NCBI GenBank assembly: GCA_963576725.1
Contig: OY755240.1
Span: forward strand, 15,306,378-15,370,377
Direction: 5' to 3'
From: Azorinus chamasolen
Lineage: Eukaryota > Mollusca > Bivalvia > Cardiida > Solecurtidae
Length of the DNA stretch: 64,000 nt
A program made the translations under genes and the position numbers. The notes under the pieces were generated by a model that saw only the letters and a program-made list of their open reading frames with translations, had not been told where the DNA came from and did no database searches. Shown here piece by piece: positions 1 through 11,099 of this stretch (position 1 is its first letter; each line of letters opens with the position of its first letter).

Positions 1-700
1 TTTATATGTAGATGTATGTGTGTACGTACGTTTGTGTGTGCTCTTCCCAAGTACTTGCTAAGAGTGTATTTAAGCCCAACCCAAACAGGGTCTACATAGT
101 TTGTATTAATATTAATATATAGATGTGTGTGTATCCTTTACAAGTAGTATAATTGCAAAGAGTGTAATTGTATTTTGCAAACAATGGATATTTTGAAGAA
201 GGGATTCGTGTTTGACCCACCCAAACAGGGTCCATAGAGTGTGTTACTTTGCAACACATCTATAGCTATAATAGATATATGTCAATATTTATTTAAATTA
301 ATTATCATGTACACACTTACTTATTTTGTAGTATAAGGCTGTGTGCATATAGTATGGATATGTGTAAGTGGATCTATACTTGTACTATAGAAGCCTAAAA
401 ACTATCTTTAGATGCAAATTAAGATATGAAATGGAAATAAGACATACATGAGTAATAGCCATTAAGAACTGACATAGAACATGAATCTTTCTCAATTAAG
501 TATGAGAGGTTTTTAAGCAATCCCCAGTCACATATACTGAAATATTACGACACCATGCATGGAGAGGAGTATAAGGTAATACATACAGTTTAAAAAAGGG
601 ATATTAATATAAAGCAAGCATAAAAAGGTTCATCCGGACGTAAAGGAACTGTCAGTACTTGTTACATGATAATGGTGCCATGTACTTCGACCCACTACCC
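1..700. other. AT-rich non-coding stretch
   Basis: No coding region is recognisable. A short motif (CCCAAACAGGGTC) appears near 80 and again near 222, each followed by short GT/AT-rich runs. I see no other structure. Confidence 0.4.
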
Positions 701-799
701 ATTAGGTGTTAGGAGCCGGAGGTAACCATCCGCTCCATCCGAACGAGTCTAGTCTAGATATAGGGGGAGCATCTTTTTCACTCCGAGACATCTTTTCCA

Positions 800-1140
800 T
801 TCCAAAACACAAAAATGCGACTCTCAATTCGGCAGCCATTCGGCATTATTTCTGCAACGATTCGGCATCCCTTCGGCATGTTCTGCAACGGTTTCGCAAC
901 CTTTCCGCAACCTTTCCGCACGATCGGAAACCATTCGGGAAGCATTCGGGAGGTAATTCTCAAGGTTTCGGCATGATTCTGCATCACTTTGACGTCTGTT
1001 CCGCAACGCTTCGTAAGCCACTTCCCGAATACTTGCGGAATGCATGCCGAATGACCCCGAATACAAAGCTGATCCCGAATGGTTCCCGAATCGAGCAAAA
1101 TTTATTCGGCAACCCTTCGGCAAGGCTTCGGCGCTGTAGT
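800..1140. repeat. Degenerate 10-11-bp periodic TTCGGCA/TTCCGCAACC array
   Basis: A GC-richer island in AT-rich DNA is built from about 10-11-bp units such as ATTCGGCAGCC, TTCTGCAACGG and TTTCCGCAACC. From about 930 onward the reverse-complement form (CCGAAT, GCGGAAT) dominates and alternates with the forward form. The lack of stop codons leaves long open frames on both strands (706-1167 plus; 824-1174 and 778-1098 minus). These are best explained by the repeat, not by a protein. The array ends about 15 bp before a truncated retroelement at 1153. Confidence 0.6.
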
Positions 1141-1152
1141 GGACGCCAGGCA

Positions 1153-1980
1153 TTAGCAAGCATATAGATACCATAAACTACGAAATACTTTTATTATCGA
1201 ACTCTTTCACTTATTGGCAAGTACAGATTTAATCTCAAGGCGCTCCTGTGACACGGTATTTCACATCTTGAATTTGATAGTAATGTGATTTACAAACTTC
1301 GTAAAATTATTGGACACGCCTATTTTTTCACGTTGTTCACCAAAAATGTTAAAAAATTCATCCATAGTACTACAACAGACATGTTGTTTGGTTGTCAACC
1401 CTTTTACAGTTGGTTATCATGCTGGCCTCTTTGCATGTACGCCGACAAGAAAGGTTTAGTACACTATGAAAGCGACCTCTTAAATCCGTAAACGGAAAGA
1501 GGAAGTTGATATCTGTACTATTTCGTTTTTGTCGTACCCTTTATTACTTTTCTACAGTTACTCTGTTTGCAGCTCAATCATCGAGTACACTAGTTAGCGA
1601 TAGGGGGATACAGTTTGTTTTACTTAAATGTTTTTGTTTTACATTCACTTTACCACGATTTGCCATCGCGGTTGTTGTAGCTTAGTCGGAGAGGGGATAC
1701 GTTTATTTACACCGTTTGTCTTTTAGGGTGGGGATGGAATAATGTGTGAAGTTGAACGCCCCAAAACCGGTTTAACCCCCCTCTCCCAGTGACTTTTGTC
1801 ACTGACCGTTCAAAGGCGGTACATCCATCCTCCCCCTATTGTTAGTTTGTTTTGTCTTTGTGTGTCTTTTTATTTATTTGCTATTTATGTACATTTGCTG
1901 TGTTTTTGTGTTGCTGTTCGGGCGGCTGTTTGTTCTGTGTGTGGTGTTTCCTACATGACTCATATTTGTATTTTTTAAGT
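1153..1980 (+). mobile_element. Penelope-like retroelement, 5'-truncated, family-1 tail
   Basis: The segment starts inside the C-terminal part of a reverse transcriptase. It matches the end of the longer copy at 23.4-25.7 kb (the region reading as GYRYHKL, then YKCNLK and YGDVIYKLRKIIG). Single-base changes break the frame. After the RT end near 1490 comes the 3' untranslated part and the family-1 tail. The tail holds the palindrome AAACCGGTTT, the hairpin at 1787-1804 and the terminal CCTGCATGACTCAT near 1950. It is a dead copy. Confidence 0.85.
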
Positions 1981-1989
1981 CTATTTAGG

Positions 1990-2890
1990 TACACTGATAT
2001 CATCAAAAACCGACCACGGGCGGGACGACCACATTAGACGACTCAACGTGAAGACCATTTAATAGTGACGTCTTCAAGACGTCATCTGTGAAGACGTCAT
2101 CTTTTTGTAGCCGAAAAGCTTACAGGCCAACTTCGTAATGTGACAGGTGCAACGATAGCTACTGAAATTGCTAGAAACTGTCAGATCCGCCCGTCTACAT
2201 GCTAACGTGCGTAAGTTGAAATTCCATTTTGAGCCCGTCACCGTGTTATACGCCGTGATTGAGCTCGTGACCATTTGAGATGACACAGAAATCGATGGAA
2301 TAAAATCGTTTTCACGGATGACTCACGGTTTAATCTCCAGGGAACCGACGGTCGCATACGGGTTAGAAGACGTAATGGTGAAATCCTAGATTCAACTAAC
2401 GTCATAGAACGCGATCGTTATGGAGGAGGTAGCGTGATTCTTTGGGATGGAATTGCATACAGTGGTAATACCGACCTCATGACCGCTGGAAACCTGAATG
2501 TTGTCCGATATTGTAATGTCGTTCCTGTCATCGTGTCGTACGTTATCAACGGAAACGTCGATGTTTTGCAACAAGACAATGCTAGATCTCACAGCGCAAG
2601 GCACACAGAGAATGTTGTCAGGGGAAACAATGTCGAGACACTCGACTGGCCAGCTAGATATTTAGATCTGTCATCAATTTAACATATTTGGGATTATCTG
2701 GGACGCAAAGTATATGAACGACTTGACGAACGTAACATCCGGGATTCGGACAAATACCTACCAAGGTCATTAGAAAACTCAAACAGCATGAGACGGCGGT
2801 GTTTTTCTGTTATCGCTATACGAGGACATACGAGTTATTGAACTCTTAAGGACTTTTGATTTAAGATGCGTCACCTTTACTTCAATGTGT
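1990..2890 (+). pseudogene. Tc1-like transposase relic (DD34E)
   Basis: Fragments of a Tc1/mariner transposase are visible on the plus strand: a helix-turn-helix remnant (TGATIATEIARN, 2135-2185), the first catalytic region (VFTDDSRFNLQGTDGR, from about 2310) and the second (VDVLQQDNARSHSARH, about 2557-2604). The conserved end motif reads LDWPARYLDLSSI-stop-HIWDYL. Thirty-four residues separate the second Asp from the position of the third acidic residue, as in Tc1 DD34E enzymes. That Glu codon is now TAA at 2680-2682. Further stops and frameshifts occur upstream. No terminal inverted repeats were identified. It cannot encode an active transposase. Confidence 0.9.
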
Positions 2891-3224
2891 AATGATTTTC
2901 TACAAAATGTACGAGAATGAGGTTTTGAGTTATGTTATTAGAGTTTACTATATTGATACCAGTTAAACGCGTTTAACCCTTTGCTCAGCACTGACTCGTC
3001 TTTTTTTTATCTTAGTATATAATAACAGTAACACAACTCTATAAATTACACCCTGATCAGACAGTGCCTGCAACCAGGCGGGTATTTGTAGGCTGTTTAT
3101 GATGTGGATCTAATCTGTCCAAAGAAGAAAATAAGTTCTACTTCAAAAAATATTTAATACCTATATCTGTTTCATGAGGCAATATTAGTATTTGAAATGA
3201 AGGGGAGAAGTGGTTCAATGAAAA

Positions 3225-3473
3225 CATACAATAAGTACAAAAATGAGTCATGCAGGAAAAACCACATACAGAACAAACAGACACCCGAACAGCAGCACAA
3301 GTAAACAGCAAATGTACATAACTATAAAAAACATCAAGAGACGCACAAAGACAAAACAAGCATACAAAAGGGGAAAGATGGAAGTACCGCCTTGGAACGG
3401 TCAGTGACAAAAGTCACTAGGGGTTAAACCGGTTTTGGGGCGCCGATCCTCACATTTATTCCATCACCACCCT
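3225..3473 (-). mobile_element. Penelope-like family-1 3' tail
   Basis: Minus-strand copy of the tail module only: the CCTGCATGACTCAT end near 3240-3256, the hairpin at about 3402-3418 and the palindrome TAAACCGGTTTT near 3425-3436. It is 5'-truncated within 25 bp of the splice donor of unit C exon 3. Confidence 0.85.
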
Positions 3474-3496
3474 ATGGTTAGATTTCAGATACTTAC

Positions 3497-3581
3497 TAGT
3501 AAGATCTGAAACGAGGCAAATTGTGTTGACGGAATACCTTATACGTTTGAGACCACGTCTTCTTCAGAACATCAGAGTGGC
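3497..3581 (-). CDS. Unit C exon 3 of secreted EF-hand gene family
   Basis: An 85-nt exon lies between an acceptor (ATAATAACAG, ending 3582) and a GTAAGT donor (3496-3491). After the split codon from exon 2 it reads HSDVLKKTWSQTYK, then about 13 more residues ending RFRSY. It aligns with exon 3 of units A and B but is one codon shorter. The missing codon is the first Cys of the RC(F/Y)RSC end, and the second Cys is changed to Tyr, so both conserved cysteines are lost. Retroelement fragments lie within about 25 bp on each side. The exon looks spliceable, but its gene's exon 4 is not in the window. Confidence 0.8.
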
Positions 3582-6500
3582 CTGTTATTATAAACAATTA
3601 AAAACGGCGAATGTACATGCATATCAAAATACACAAAGAGACGCACAGAGACATCACAAACAAACAATAGGGGAAGGTTGAAGTACCGTCTTGGAACGGT
3701 CAGTGACAATGGTAACTGGGCGTTTAAACCGTTTAAGGGCGCCAAACCTCGTGCTTATTCCATCCCCATCCTAAAAGACAAACCGTGTAAATAAACCTAT
3801 TCCCTCTCCGACTTATCTACAACAATCGCAATTAGAACATAGTATGAAAACGTCATGTCAAAAAATAATTACGAAGTTTGTAAATCACATCAACATATAA
3901 TTCAGGATGTGAAATACCGTGTCACAGGAGCGTCATAAGATTTCACTTCTGCTTGCAAGTAAGTGAGACATTTCGATAATGTTTGTCTTTGTTCTTAAAA
4001 ATGGTAATCAATCTATGTCGTTGCTATTTGCAAATCCTTAAGGTTAGGCTTCGTACATGGAGGCGTCTCCCAGCCATTCTAAGACTAACCACCATCCTAA
4101 AAGAATAAAGATGCCGGGCCTGTCTAACGAAGGTCGTACAATCAAACTTGTATGCTAATACAGGGACTGTTCGAAAAGTAATGACAATAGCTCTATTGTG
4201 TTCGGACAAGTCCCAAGTTCGTTTGGCCATTCTTTGTGAGCCCTCTGATCAGAGCCTGCACTGTTAGCGACTTCAGAACAATGTCTGTAACATATCCGTA
4301 GTTCCTAGTAAAAAAAATCATATTTTGGTTTCAAAATATCTGCATTGGATGTAAAAGGTATTTGGTTTTAAACGAATTACATTATTTATTTATTTATATA
4401 GTCTCATTGGAGGTTTATGAGTTGTTTACTTAAGGTACAAAGTCTGGTATATTACACTGTTCTTTTTTATACAAACATGGTACCTGTACATTTATGTGTA
4501 GATTATATCGTTTCAAATATTTATTTTTAATTCTTTCTCCCACATATACATTTAAACATATTTACAGAGTAGTTTCAGATCTAAAATATCCTAAAGAATA
4601 TGTTTCACTTTTCACTGCTACATTTAAAGATGATAAAAATACTGTACATATCAGTTAACACTACTATTGTCAGTGAAAATTAGTTATTTTCTATTTTTTA
4701 AACTATTTATTCAATAAAATATTCATCAAAAATACATGTATAGATAAACGGATAAAAGTTATAGAATAATAAGCTTATAAGAATAATTATTGATTTTGCA
4801 CATGATATAATGAGGAATATTAGTGTTTTGCTTTTCCCTTTGCTACTCGTAAAGAAGGATATGTCCTCATGTCTGTTCACAAAATAACTTCATCCATATA
4901 ATTTAGTCATTGTACGGATGTAAACCATTTCTTGGTCGACATGGGCATCAAGTTCAAAAACAAAGGTTTTCCAAATAAAAGGAACTACAGTGAAGCTTAC
5001 TTATAACGAAATCCTGGGGACCTTAATATTTATTTCGCTATATCCAAACTTTGTTATATCGATAAGACGAAATTTCGTTATAAATGTTTGGATATAGCGA
5101 ATTTCGTTATAGTATACCAAGGTTATGAAAGTTCTGATCCTGACCAGAAGCCACATTATAATTTAGCTACTGACCAGTCTACATGCATACAGCTGGGGTT
5201 GTCATGTGTTTGGTAATTTCATAGCATGGCTCTTATAAAATGTAAAGGAAAAGCAATTTCACACCAGTTATAAATAACAACATTGGTGAAATGAGTTGAC
5301 CATTTGCTTCCCTATATCAATGGCTCAGTGCAAAACTGACTCTATAGTTATTCTAGTGAAGAGAATGTCTTATATGCATGTAAGTGCACACTTCAATTAT
5401 TTATCACATTTATGTTTTTATTCCTGGTGTCGTGGTGATTCGTGTACCTTCAATCATTTTTCATAAATCTATAATATGTGCTTATCTATGTATCACGGCA
5501 TGGTGTATTGGTCTTACCATCGGATTTTGCCTATTTCGGTGCAGATTGTTCGAAAAATATCTTAGAATATAGTTATCTGCGGCTGCTTCAATGCAAAGTA
5601 TGAAGTTGCAACAAATATTCTGACAAACGTTTCTATTGGCCGAAATCAAAATATACGGTAGGAAATGAGAACATTCTTCCAATCAGATGCACGGTTACTA
5701 GTCGATTACGATTGCGACTGGTTTCAATCACGTTATCGAAATTGTTAAATAAAGCGGGATACCATTCTTCCATCAGATTCGTCCCTTTTGCATTCGGACT
5801 CAGTAGTATGTTTATGCCTCGCACGATGCCCACAATGTATATTTTATGCGCCGTTTTCATTGTTTGTGGGAATGATGCAATAGTGTGTCCTCGACAGAAA
5901 ACTTGACCATTAACAAAGATTGGGACATATGTACATACAGTGTGGTCAATCACTTTCATTAAGTTTCAAACTGCGACATTCAGTTGAGTTTGTAATAACC
6001 GAACTATTTTTCATAGAAATTTCGTTCTCGGGACAAGGAAATAACTTTGTCTTAGCCGAATTTTCGTTATAACCGATTTTGTATTAAGCAGGCAGATGTG
6101 AATAGAAACAAAGAAGGAAAAGATCGGGGAATTTGTTTTCTTTTGTATTATCCGGTGTTTCGTTATATTCGAGTTCGCTATAAGTGAGCTTCACTGTATG
6201 CCTTTTTTGCAAAGCTTCTACTTTTATAAAGAGCAAACAACCAACTAATGTCCCTCATTGTCATTAAATTAGTAGTTTTAATAATGCTATCAACACCAGA
6301 AGTGCTTCATTTCTACTGTCTCTTATTTAGCTATTTGTTGTAAAAATAAAGATAACTAATCATTGACTGTGTATTCCTGTTCTATACCCGACCTTTGCTC
6401 TTCTTTCTACTTCCTAGCTATGTCCTTCTAAAATCATATCAGCACCAGAAGACTAGCCTTTCGTACACTTGTATATTTGCATTTTACCAGCGTCTATACT

Positions 6501-9500
6501 TTATAACTTTGCTTAAGAAATAAACGCTATGCATCTCTCTAAAAAAATCAGGTAATGCCTATTAAGCAAATAACCAGGTTTACATATTGGTAAGTTTTGT
6601 TTTGCCGCAGCATTTACCCACATTACCGTACATATACAACGTTTTTTACTTGTTTCATATTTCTTGTGGTTAGCATATAAGCTGTTGCCGTAGATGTGGG
6701 GTGTGATGTTTAAATGATTTGCCTGATGAACTTTCAAGTACATATGCTTTATGTGGCTAAGACAAATCTGTGCAGATGAAAATACACAATCAAGGATAGT
6801 GGTATATCTTGAAAGTGTATGATCCTTCGAAAGCAACAATGGCACAAGAGAAACTTGCATACTCTGTCTTATTGAGTCTGGGGACCCGTGTCTTTTTTGA
6901 AAAGCTTCTATTTTTATCAAGAGCAAGCAACTAACTAATGCCCCTCATTGTCACGATTTTCACAGGTGAGAGCCATATATTAGTAAAAAAAGTATGTTCT
7001 TTATGAATCTTATATTTTATTAATATGCATGTAAACCTCCGTCTGTTCTGCCTATGCATCTAAATATGGAATTAAAATATCAAACGATGTATATCTCGCC
7101 GTTGCAAACTGTACAGAATGAACTATGTAATAACAGCAAACAGAGGAAACCGTGAGTACAGGAATTATATATGTTTGTATTAGAAAATAGGCACGGCGAA
7201 ACTAAGCGTTTAAGTGTCTTTATTCAAAGGATTACTGTGGTGTCGCTCCTTTACGAGAAAATGGGATAATTTTGTCAAATGCCAAAGATAAATATTGGAT
7301 TCTAAACCGACAATTGTTCTCTGTTTCTACCAATGATCCATATCCTAGTTTATCTGATCGAGGTCCTAGCTCTTATTCAAGTATGCCAGACATCCAATTT
7401 ACTGTAAATGGAGTCAAACTATTACTGGCAGACTTGGATTTCTACAAATGTTGAAATATTGTGGAAATGAAATAGCACCTAGTTAACTATTCTATTTAAT
7501 AAAAGTACAAATATGGTTCGTGCAGGAAACACCGGATATAGAACAAACAACCGCCAGAACAGCAACACAAGAAATTAGAGCAAATGTACATATTAAATAC
7601 CATATACATAAAGAATCGCACAAAGACAAAACAAGAGCATGTGAAACGAAAACATATTTAAGTGAAAATAACTGCATCAAACTATCGCTAGTGTACTCAA
7701 TGATTGAGCTGCAAACAGAGTAACTGTAGAAAAGTAATACGGAGTACGACAAAAACAGGAAAGTACAAATATCAGACGTCCTCTTTCCGTTTCCGCCAGC
7801 TTTTCAAATTTAGGCCGACAATAAAGATTTAGTACTCTATGAAGGCGACCTCTTAAATCCGGAAACGGAAGGAGGACGTTTTTGTCGTACCCTTTATAAC
7901 TTTTCTACAGTTACTCTGTTTGCAGCTCAATCCTTGAGTACACTAGCGATAGGTAGATACAGTTGCTTCACTTAAATATGTTTTCGTTTTACATGCACTT
8001 TACCATTGTATTTGCCATCGCAGTTGTTGTAGATTAGTCGGAGAGAGGATACGTTTATTTACACTGTTTTTCTGTTAGGATTGGAATTGAATAAGTGTGA
8101 GATTGGGCGCCCAAAAACCGGTTTAACCCCCGGTGACCTTTGTCACTGACCGTTCATTATAAGTCGTAGCCAATCTGTTTGAAATCTTATAAGTAAGACC
8201 AATATACTGATTTAAATTATAAGGTGTAGGCAAGCTAAGGTTCTTACACAGTAAATAATTTGCATATTTACATGTTTGATATATATGGTTATCATATAAC
8301 AGTTATTAAATCTACTGTTTAAAAAATCACAAACCTTATGATCTGTATTGGCAATTTGGAGGTAAAAACTAGAATTTTATAAGGGTAGCATTCATGGAAA
8401 TTGCACTTAATAATAGTCCTTTTGTGAAGGTCTTATTGGTAGTTTACTAAATTTAAAGGGGTTGTACAGTGAAACACTTCCAAACCGGACATTTAGTACA
8501 CAAAAAATTGGAGGTGTTATGGAAATTACTGCTCCATGTAAAGGGCTGTTTGTATGACGTTCATCTTGCATTAACCGTTTCCCTAATGGATATTTATGCG
8601 TGAATTGATAAAATCACATGACATTTTATTGATTAACTGTATTAGCCAAATACCGAATGATTAAATCAATATCATTATAAGCGCAAACAAAGCAGATCTT
8701 GATCAGATGGTTGTCTGCACGAGCCGTCTGGTCTGAGTTAACTCAGTTTACAAAACTGTTCGAATGCGTTTGTAGTAGGAAAGGTATGAACTGTGTTCTG
8801 TCTTAAATATTGACATTGATACTAATCAAACTGTGTGTTTAAACTGTTTTACTGTATTGTGTATGACCAACCTGTATTATCTGCATTTGCAGCAATGCAT
8901 GTTACCATCAGTATCTGCAAAAAAAAATGTGATTAAAGCTATCTTCTGCGAAATTCATTTCGAAAGACGTGTTTTTAACATTTTACAGTAACTCAAAACT
9001 TGTATCTAATACGTTGCTGTACCGGTCAGAACGTACTTGCTACACTCATTGGATATACACCTTTTATAAGAAACATTACAACAGTACAGACACTTACTAA
9101 TTTAAATGGGTTGGTACCTGATCAAGTGTTACGTAATATGCAAGGATGGATAACATATTATAACATGATAAATGAACAATTATGTACTTTATGACCAGAT
9201 ATGCAGTCGACAGCGACGATGCTTGTATTGGTCTACACTGTTTGAGTTGCACTTTGTAGTAGAGAACAACCCAGTTGCCTCTTTACCTGTTGAACATTCA
9301 TAGAACAAATAACTACATTATTAATGCTTATAGGTAAAATGAACAAGAAGTTTTACCTAGGTAAAACATTGCAACCATACCTATATAATCAAGAGCACAT
9401 AAACTGATCATACGGTTGTTACAAGACCCCGTTTGAAATAAATATAATGATAAAGGTTTGAAGAGGTGTCCCTCTCAGATAAAGGGTTTATAGAACAAAG

Positions 9501-9529
9501 TGTCTTACCAATAAGACCCCTGCCTTCAT
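3497..9529 (-). CDS. Unit C: partial secreted EF-hand family gene (exons 1-3)
   Basis: Three phase-compatible exons: 9529-9509 (MKAGVLL), 8914-8872 (ILMVTCIAANADNT plus one base) and 3581-3497. Joined, exons 1 and 2 give a typical secretory signal peptide with a likely cleavage site after AANA. Exon 2 ends with one base and exon 3 starts with two, so the frame is kept. Exon 3 ends TA, so the missing exon 4 must start with C or T to avoid a stop. The 5.3-kb intron 2 holds a 1.2-kb DNA transposon, an inverted pair of retroelement tails and another retroelement. An EF-hand exon is expected left of position 1. The gene may be functional or decaying; loss of the exon-3 cysteines argues for divergence. 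Confidence 0.7.
3600..3985 (-). mobile_element. Penelope-like fragment, RT C-terminus plus tail
   Basis: Minus-strand copy running from the RT C-terminal region (about 3870-3985; conserved TCTGTGACACGGTATTTCAC-like stretch) to the family-1 tail, with the hairpin relic near 3701-3718. It is cut off 3' within the TGTACATTTGC segment and abuts the splice-acceptor region of unit C exon 3. Confidence 0.8.
3990..4985. other. AT-rich intronic sequence
   Basis: This lies in the predicted intron 2 of unit C. I see no coding signal, only AT-rich sequence and one CTGATCAGAG-type motif near 4238 of the dispersed palindrome family. Confidence 0.4.
4988..6196. mobile_element. TIR DNA transposon, pogo/Tigger-like ends, TA target duplication
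   Basis: The element is flanked by TA on both sides (4986-4987 and 6197-6198). Its ends are inverted: CAGTGAAGCTTACTTATAAC at the left and, read from the right end inward, CAGTGAAGCTCACTTATAGC. About 24 bp pair with two mismatches. A sub-terminal inverted repeat (CGCTATATCCAAAC near 5036, reversed near 5086) and many CGTTATA motifs lie inside. The 1209-bp body has only short frames (for example 5633-5959 minus and 5712-5906 plus) with no DDE motif I recognise, so it is probably non-autonomous. The pogo/Tigger assignment rests on end sequence and TA target only. Confidence 0.8.
6810..6885 (+). repeat. Fragment of the ~240-bp interspersed repeat
   Basis: Matches the 5' third of the repeat seen complete near 38.6 and 42.75 kb: GATCCTTCGAAAGCAA, then AAGAGAAACTTGC and CTTATTGAGTCTGG. 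The internal CAGACTC...GAGTCTG hairpin is partly decayed. Confidence 0.6.
7495..7795 (-). mobile_element. Penelope-like tail, left arm of an inverted pair
   Basis: Minus-strand family-1 3' sequence (end motif TTTCCTGCACGAACCAT read on minus). At about 7640 it continues directly into the segment that normally lies upstream of the hairpin, so the hairpin block is deleted. It faces the plus-strand copy at 7800-8155. Confidence 0.75.
7800..8155 (+). mobile_element. Penelope-like tail, right arm of an inverted pair
   Basis: Plus-strand copy of the post-RT region, from the segment reading GAAGGCGACCTCTTAAATCC to the family-1 hairpin. It ends abruptly just after GTCACTGACCGTTC at about 8155. Confidence 0.8.
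8872..8914 (-). CDS. Unit C exon 2 (signal peptide core)
   Basis: A 43-nt exon between acceptor TTTTTTTGCAG and donor GTTGGT. It reads ILMVTCIAANADNT plus one base. It starts in phase 0, matching exon 1, and ends with one base, matching the two-base start of exon 3. Exon 2 has the same length in all three units. Confidence 0.8.
9509..9529 (-). CDS. Unit C exon 1 (translation start)
   Basis: ATG at 9529 opens seven codons (MKAGVLL) followed directly by a GTAAGA donor at 9508. An in-frame TAA lies six bases upstream of the ATG, so the start is well defined. The surrounding few hundred bases are conserved with unit B near 36 kb and more weakly with unit A near 52.95 kb. Confidence 0.8.
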
Positions 9530-9590
9530 CCTTTAAGTCCTGTTAGAGTTGATGCAATCACTGGTGCAACTGTTGTTTACAAAGTACAGC

Positions 9591-9596
9591 TTTAAA
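9591..9596 (-). promoter_or_regulatory. Candidate TATA-like box for unit C
   Basis: TTTAAA lies 62 bp upstream of the start codon. Unit B has the same motif at the same spacing (36068-36073) and unit A has TTATAG at equivalent spacing. Between box and ATG is a conserved GCACCAGTGATTGC / GTACCAGTGATTGC stretch that could contain the initiation site. This is inference from conservation and spacing. Confidence 0.45.
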
Positions 9597-9989
9597 CATT
9601 TACCTGATGAATATTCATATAATACATAAGGACCAATTACAAATAATTGTTCCAAACGACTACATGCACTTATGAACGAATGGGTGTTTGGCCTTGGCAG
9701 AGAAAGAAGAACCGTGTCTAAATTATCCCATAAGCAACTTAACAAAATCGGATTACATGGTTCTTCCTTTACAAACCGATCTGGATATACTATTTTACAA
9801 CCGCAGTACAATACGCCTCAGACAGACACACGTCTTTGATGTGCTGTCGTATCTAAATGAAAATCTACTGCTCGTCTAAATAAGATAATTGGCATTCTAC
9901 ATAATCTTAATTAAGACAACAATAATGATAGATATTTACTGATGGTAGATACTTGCTGAATTTCTGAGCTAATGCAGATTTACTAACTG

Positions 9990-11090
9990 TACACTAGAGA
10001 TAGGTGGATATAGTTTGCTTCACTTACATGTTTCTGTTTTAAATGCACTTTACCACTGTATATGTTATCGCGGTTAGATTAGTCGGAGAGGGGATACGGT
10101 TATTTACACTGTTTGTCTTTTAGGGTGGGGATGTAATAAATGGAAAAGTAGTAAAGTCAAGCAGGCAAAGCCACATGCAAGACGCAACCACCACCAAAAC
10201 ACCGATAGACAGCATGACACACACACACACAACCACACACCCAAACGCACTCACACGCACACACACGAAATGAACACAGAAAACAACAAAAGAGACACAA
10301 GAACCAGGGACAAACGTTCCACAACATGAACAAACCACAAGCACAAAGACGCAAGGCAAACAAAAAGAAGGGTGACAAAGAGAGTACCGCCTTGGCACGG
10401 TCAGCAGCAAAAACACCACTGGGGGTTTAAACCGGTTTACGGACGTCCTAACATCGCACTTCTCTCAAAGTCACCCTAGCTTTACAAATATTGTAAATAA
10501 AGGTATCCCCGCTGGACTTACCCACAACATAGACGACGGTGAACACGGGACAACATGTAAAACATAGCATAATAACTGTGACAATCCGTCAAATATGTAC
10601 TCAATGACTTTGCTGAAGTCAGAGCACCTGCAGGTAAGCCGTTAAGGGCACGACAGGGAAAAAATAATACATGAGTCTGGTAAGCTCCTCTTGTATCCAA
10701 GTTTAAGAGTATACCATCATAGAGTACTACCCTCGGCCTGTCATCGCGCAAGCAAAGAGGGAAGCGTAGCTACCGACTGTAAAAGGGTCGATAACCAAAC
10801 ATGCAGTGTGTTGCAATATAATAGGATCATAACCTTTCTTTTTAAATGTTTTAATGCGTTTGGGGTTTGGGTTGAGCGCCCCAAAACCTGTTTAAGCCCC
10901 TAGTGACATTTGTCACTGACCGTTCCAAGGCGTCACTTCCATCTCCCCTATTGTTTATTTGTTATGTCTGTGCGTCTCTTTGTGTCTTTTATATACATGT
11001 ACACTTGCTGTTTGTCTTCGTGGTGTTGTTTGGGCAGTTGTGTGGTTTGTTTGCGGTATTTCCTGCATGACTCATACATGTTCCTTTAGA
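9990..11090 (+). mobile_element. Family-1 Penelope-like tail split by a nested insertion
   Basis: Plus-strand family-1 sequence at about 9990-10138 stops after GGGGATGTAATAAA and resumes at about 10865 with GGGTTGAGCGCCCCAAAACC, the sequence that normally follows. It then runs through the hairpin (near 10900) to the CATGACTCAT end near 11075. The interruption is a minus-strand family-2 element. Confidence 0.85.
10140..10862 (-). mobile_element. Family-2 Penelope-like 3' end nested in family 1
   Basis: The minus strand reads RT C-terminal remnant, post-RT region, palindrome AAACCGGTTTAAAC near 10430, the family-2 hairpin (near 10411-10430) and a GT-rich tail ending GGCTTTGCCTGCTTGACTTT near 10155. 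A CA/CACG microsatellite at 10206-10268 is part of the tail; the other family-2 copies carry a similar GT tract. It is 5'-truncated. Confidence 0.85.
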
Positions 11091-11099
11091 GCAGGACAC

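Noticed and set aside
706..1167. 153-codon open frame and its two opposite-strand partners
   Set aside because: They lie wholly in the TTCGGCA periodic array, which lacks stop codons on both strands. No domain is visible.
1726..1980. Hammerhead ribozyme in the retroelement tail
   Set aside because: The CTGATGA...GAAA core was not found near the hairpin. Isolated CTGATGA strings (for example near 9605 and 52137) lack the partner elements.
5633..5959. 108-codon frame inside the 4988-6196 transposon as a transposase
   Set aside because: No DDE/DDD or helix-turn-helix motif could be seen and other frames overlap it.
10200..10270. CRISPR-like array
   Set aside because: It is a simple CA-rich microsatellite. 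No repeat-spacer structure occurs anywhere in this eukaryotic window.
10157..10419. Cys/Val-rich frames near 10.2 kb and 26.3 kb as membrane proteins
   Set aside because: They are translations of GT/CA microsatellite in family-2 retroelement tails.
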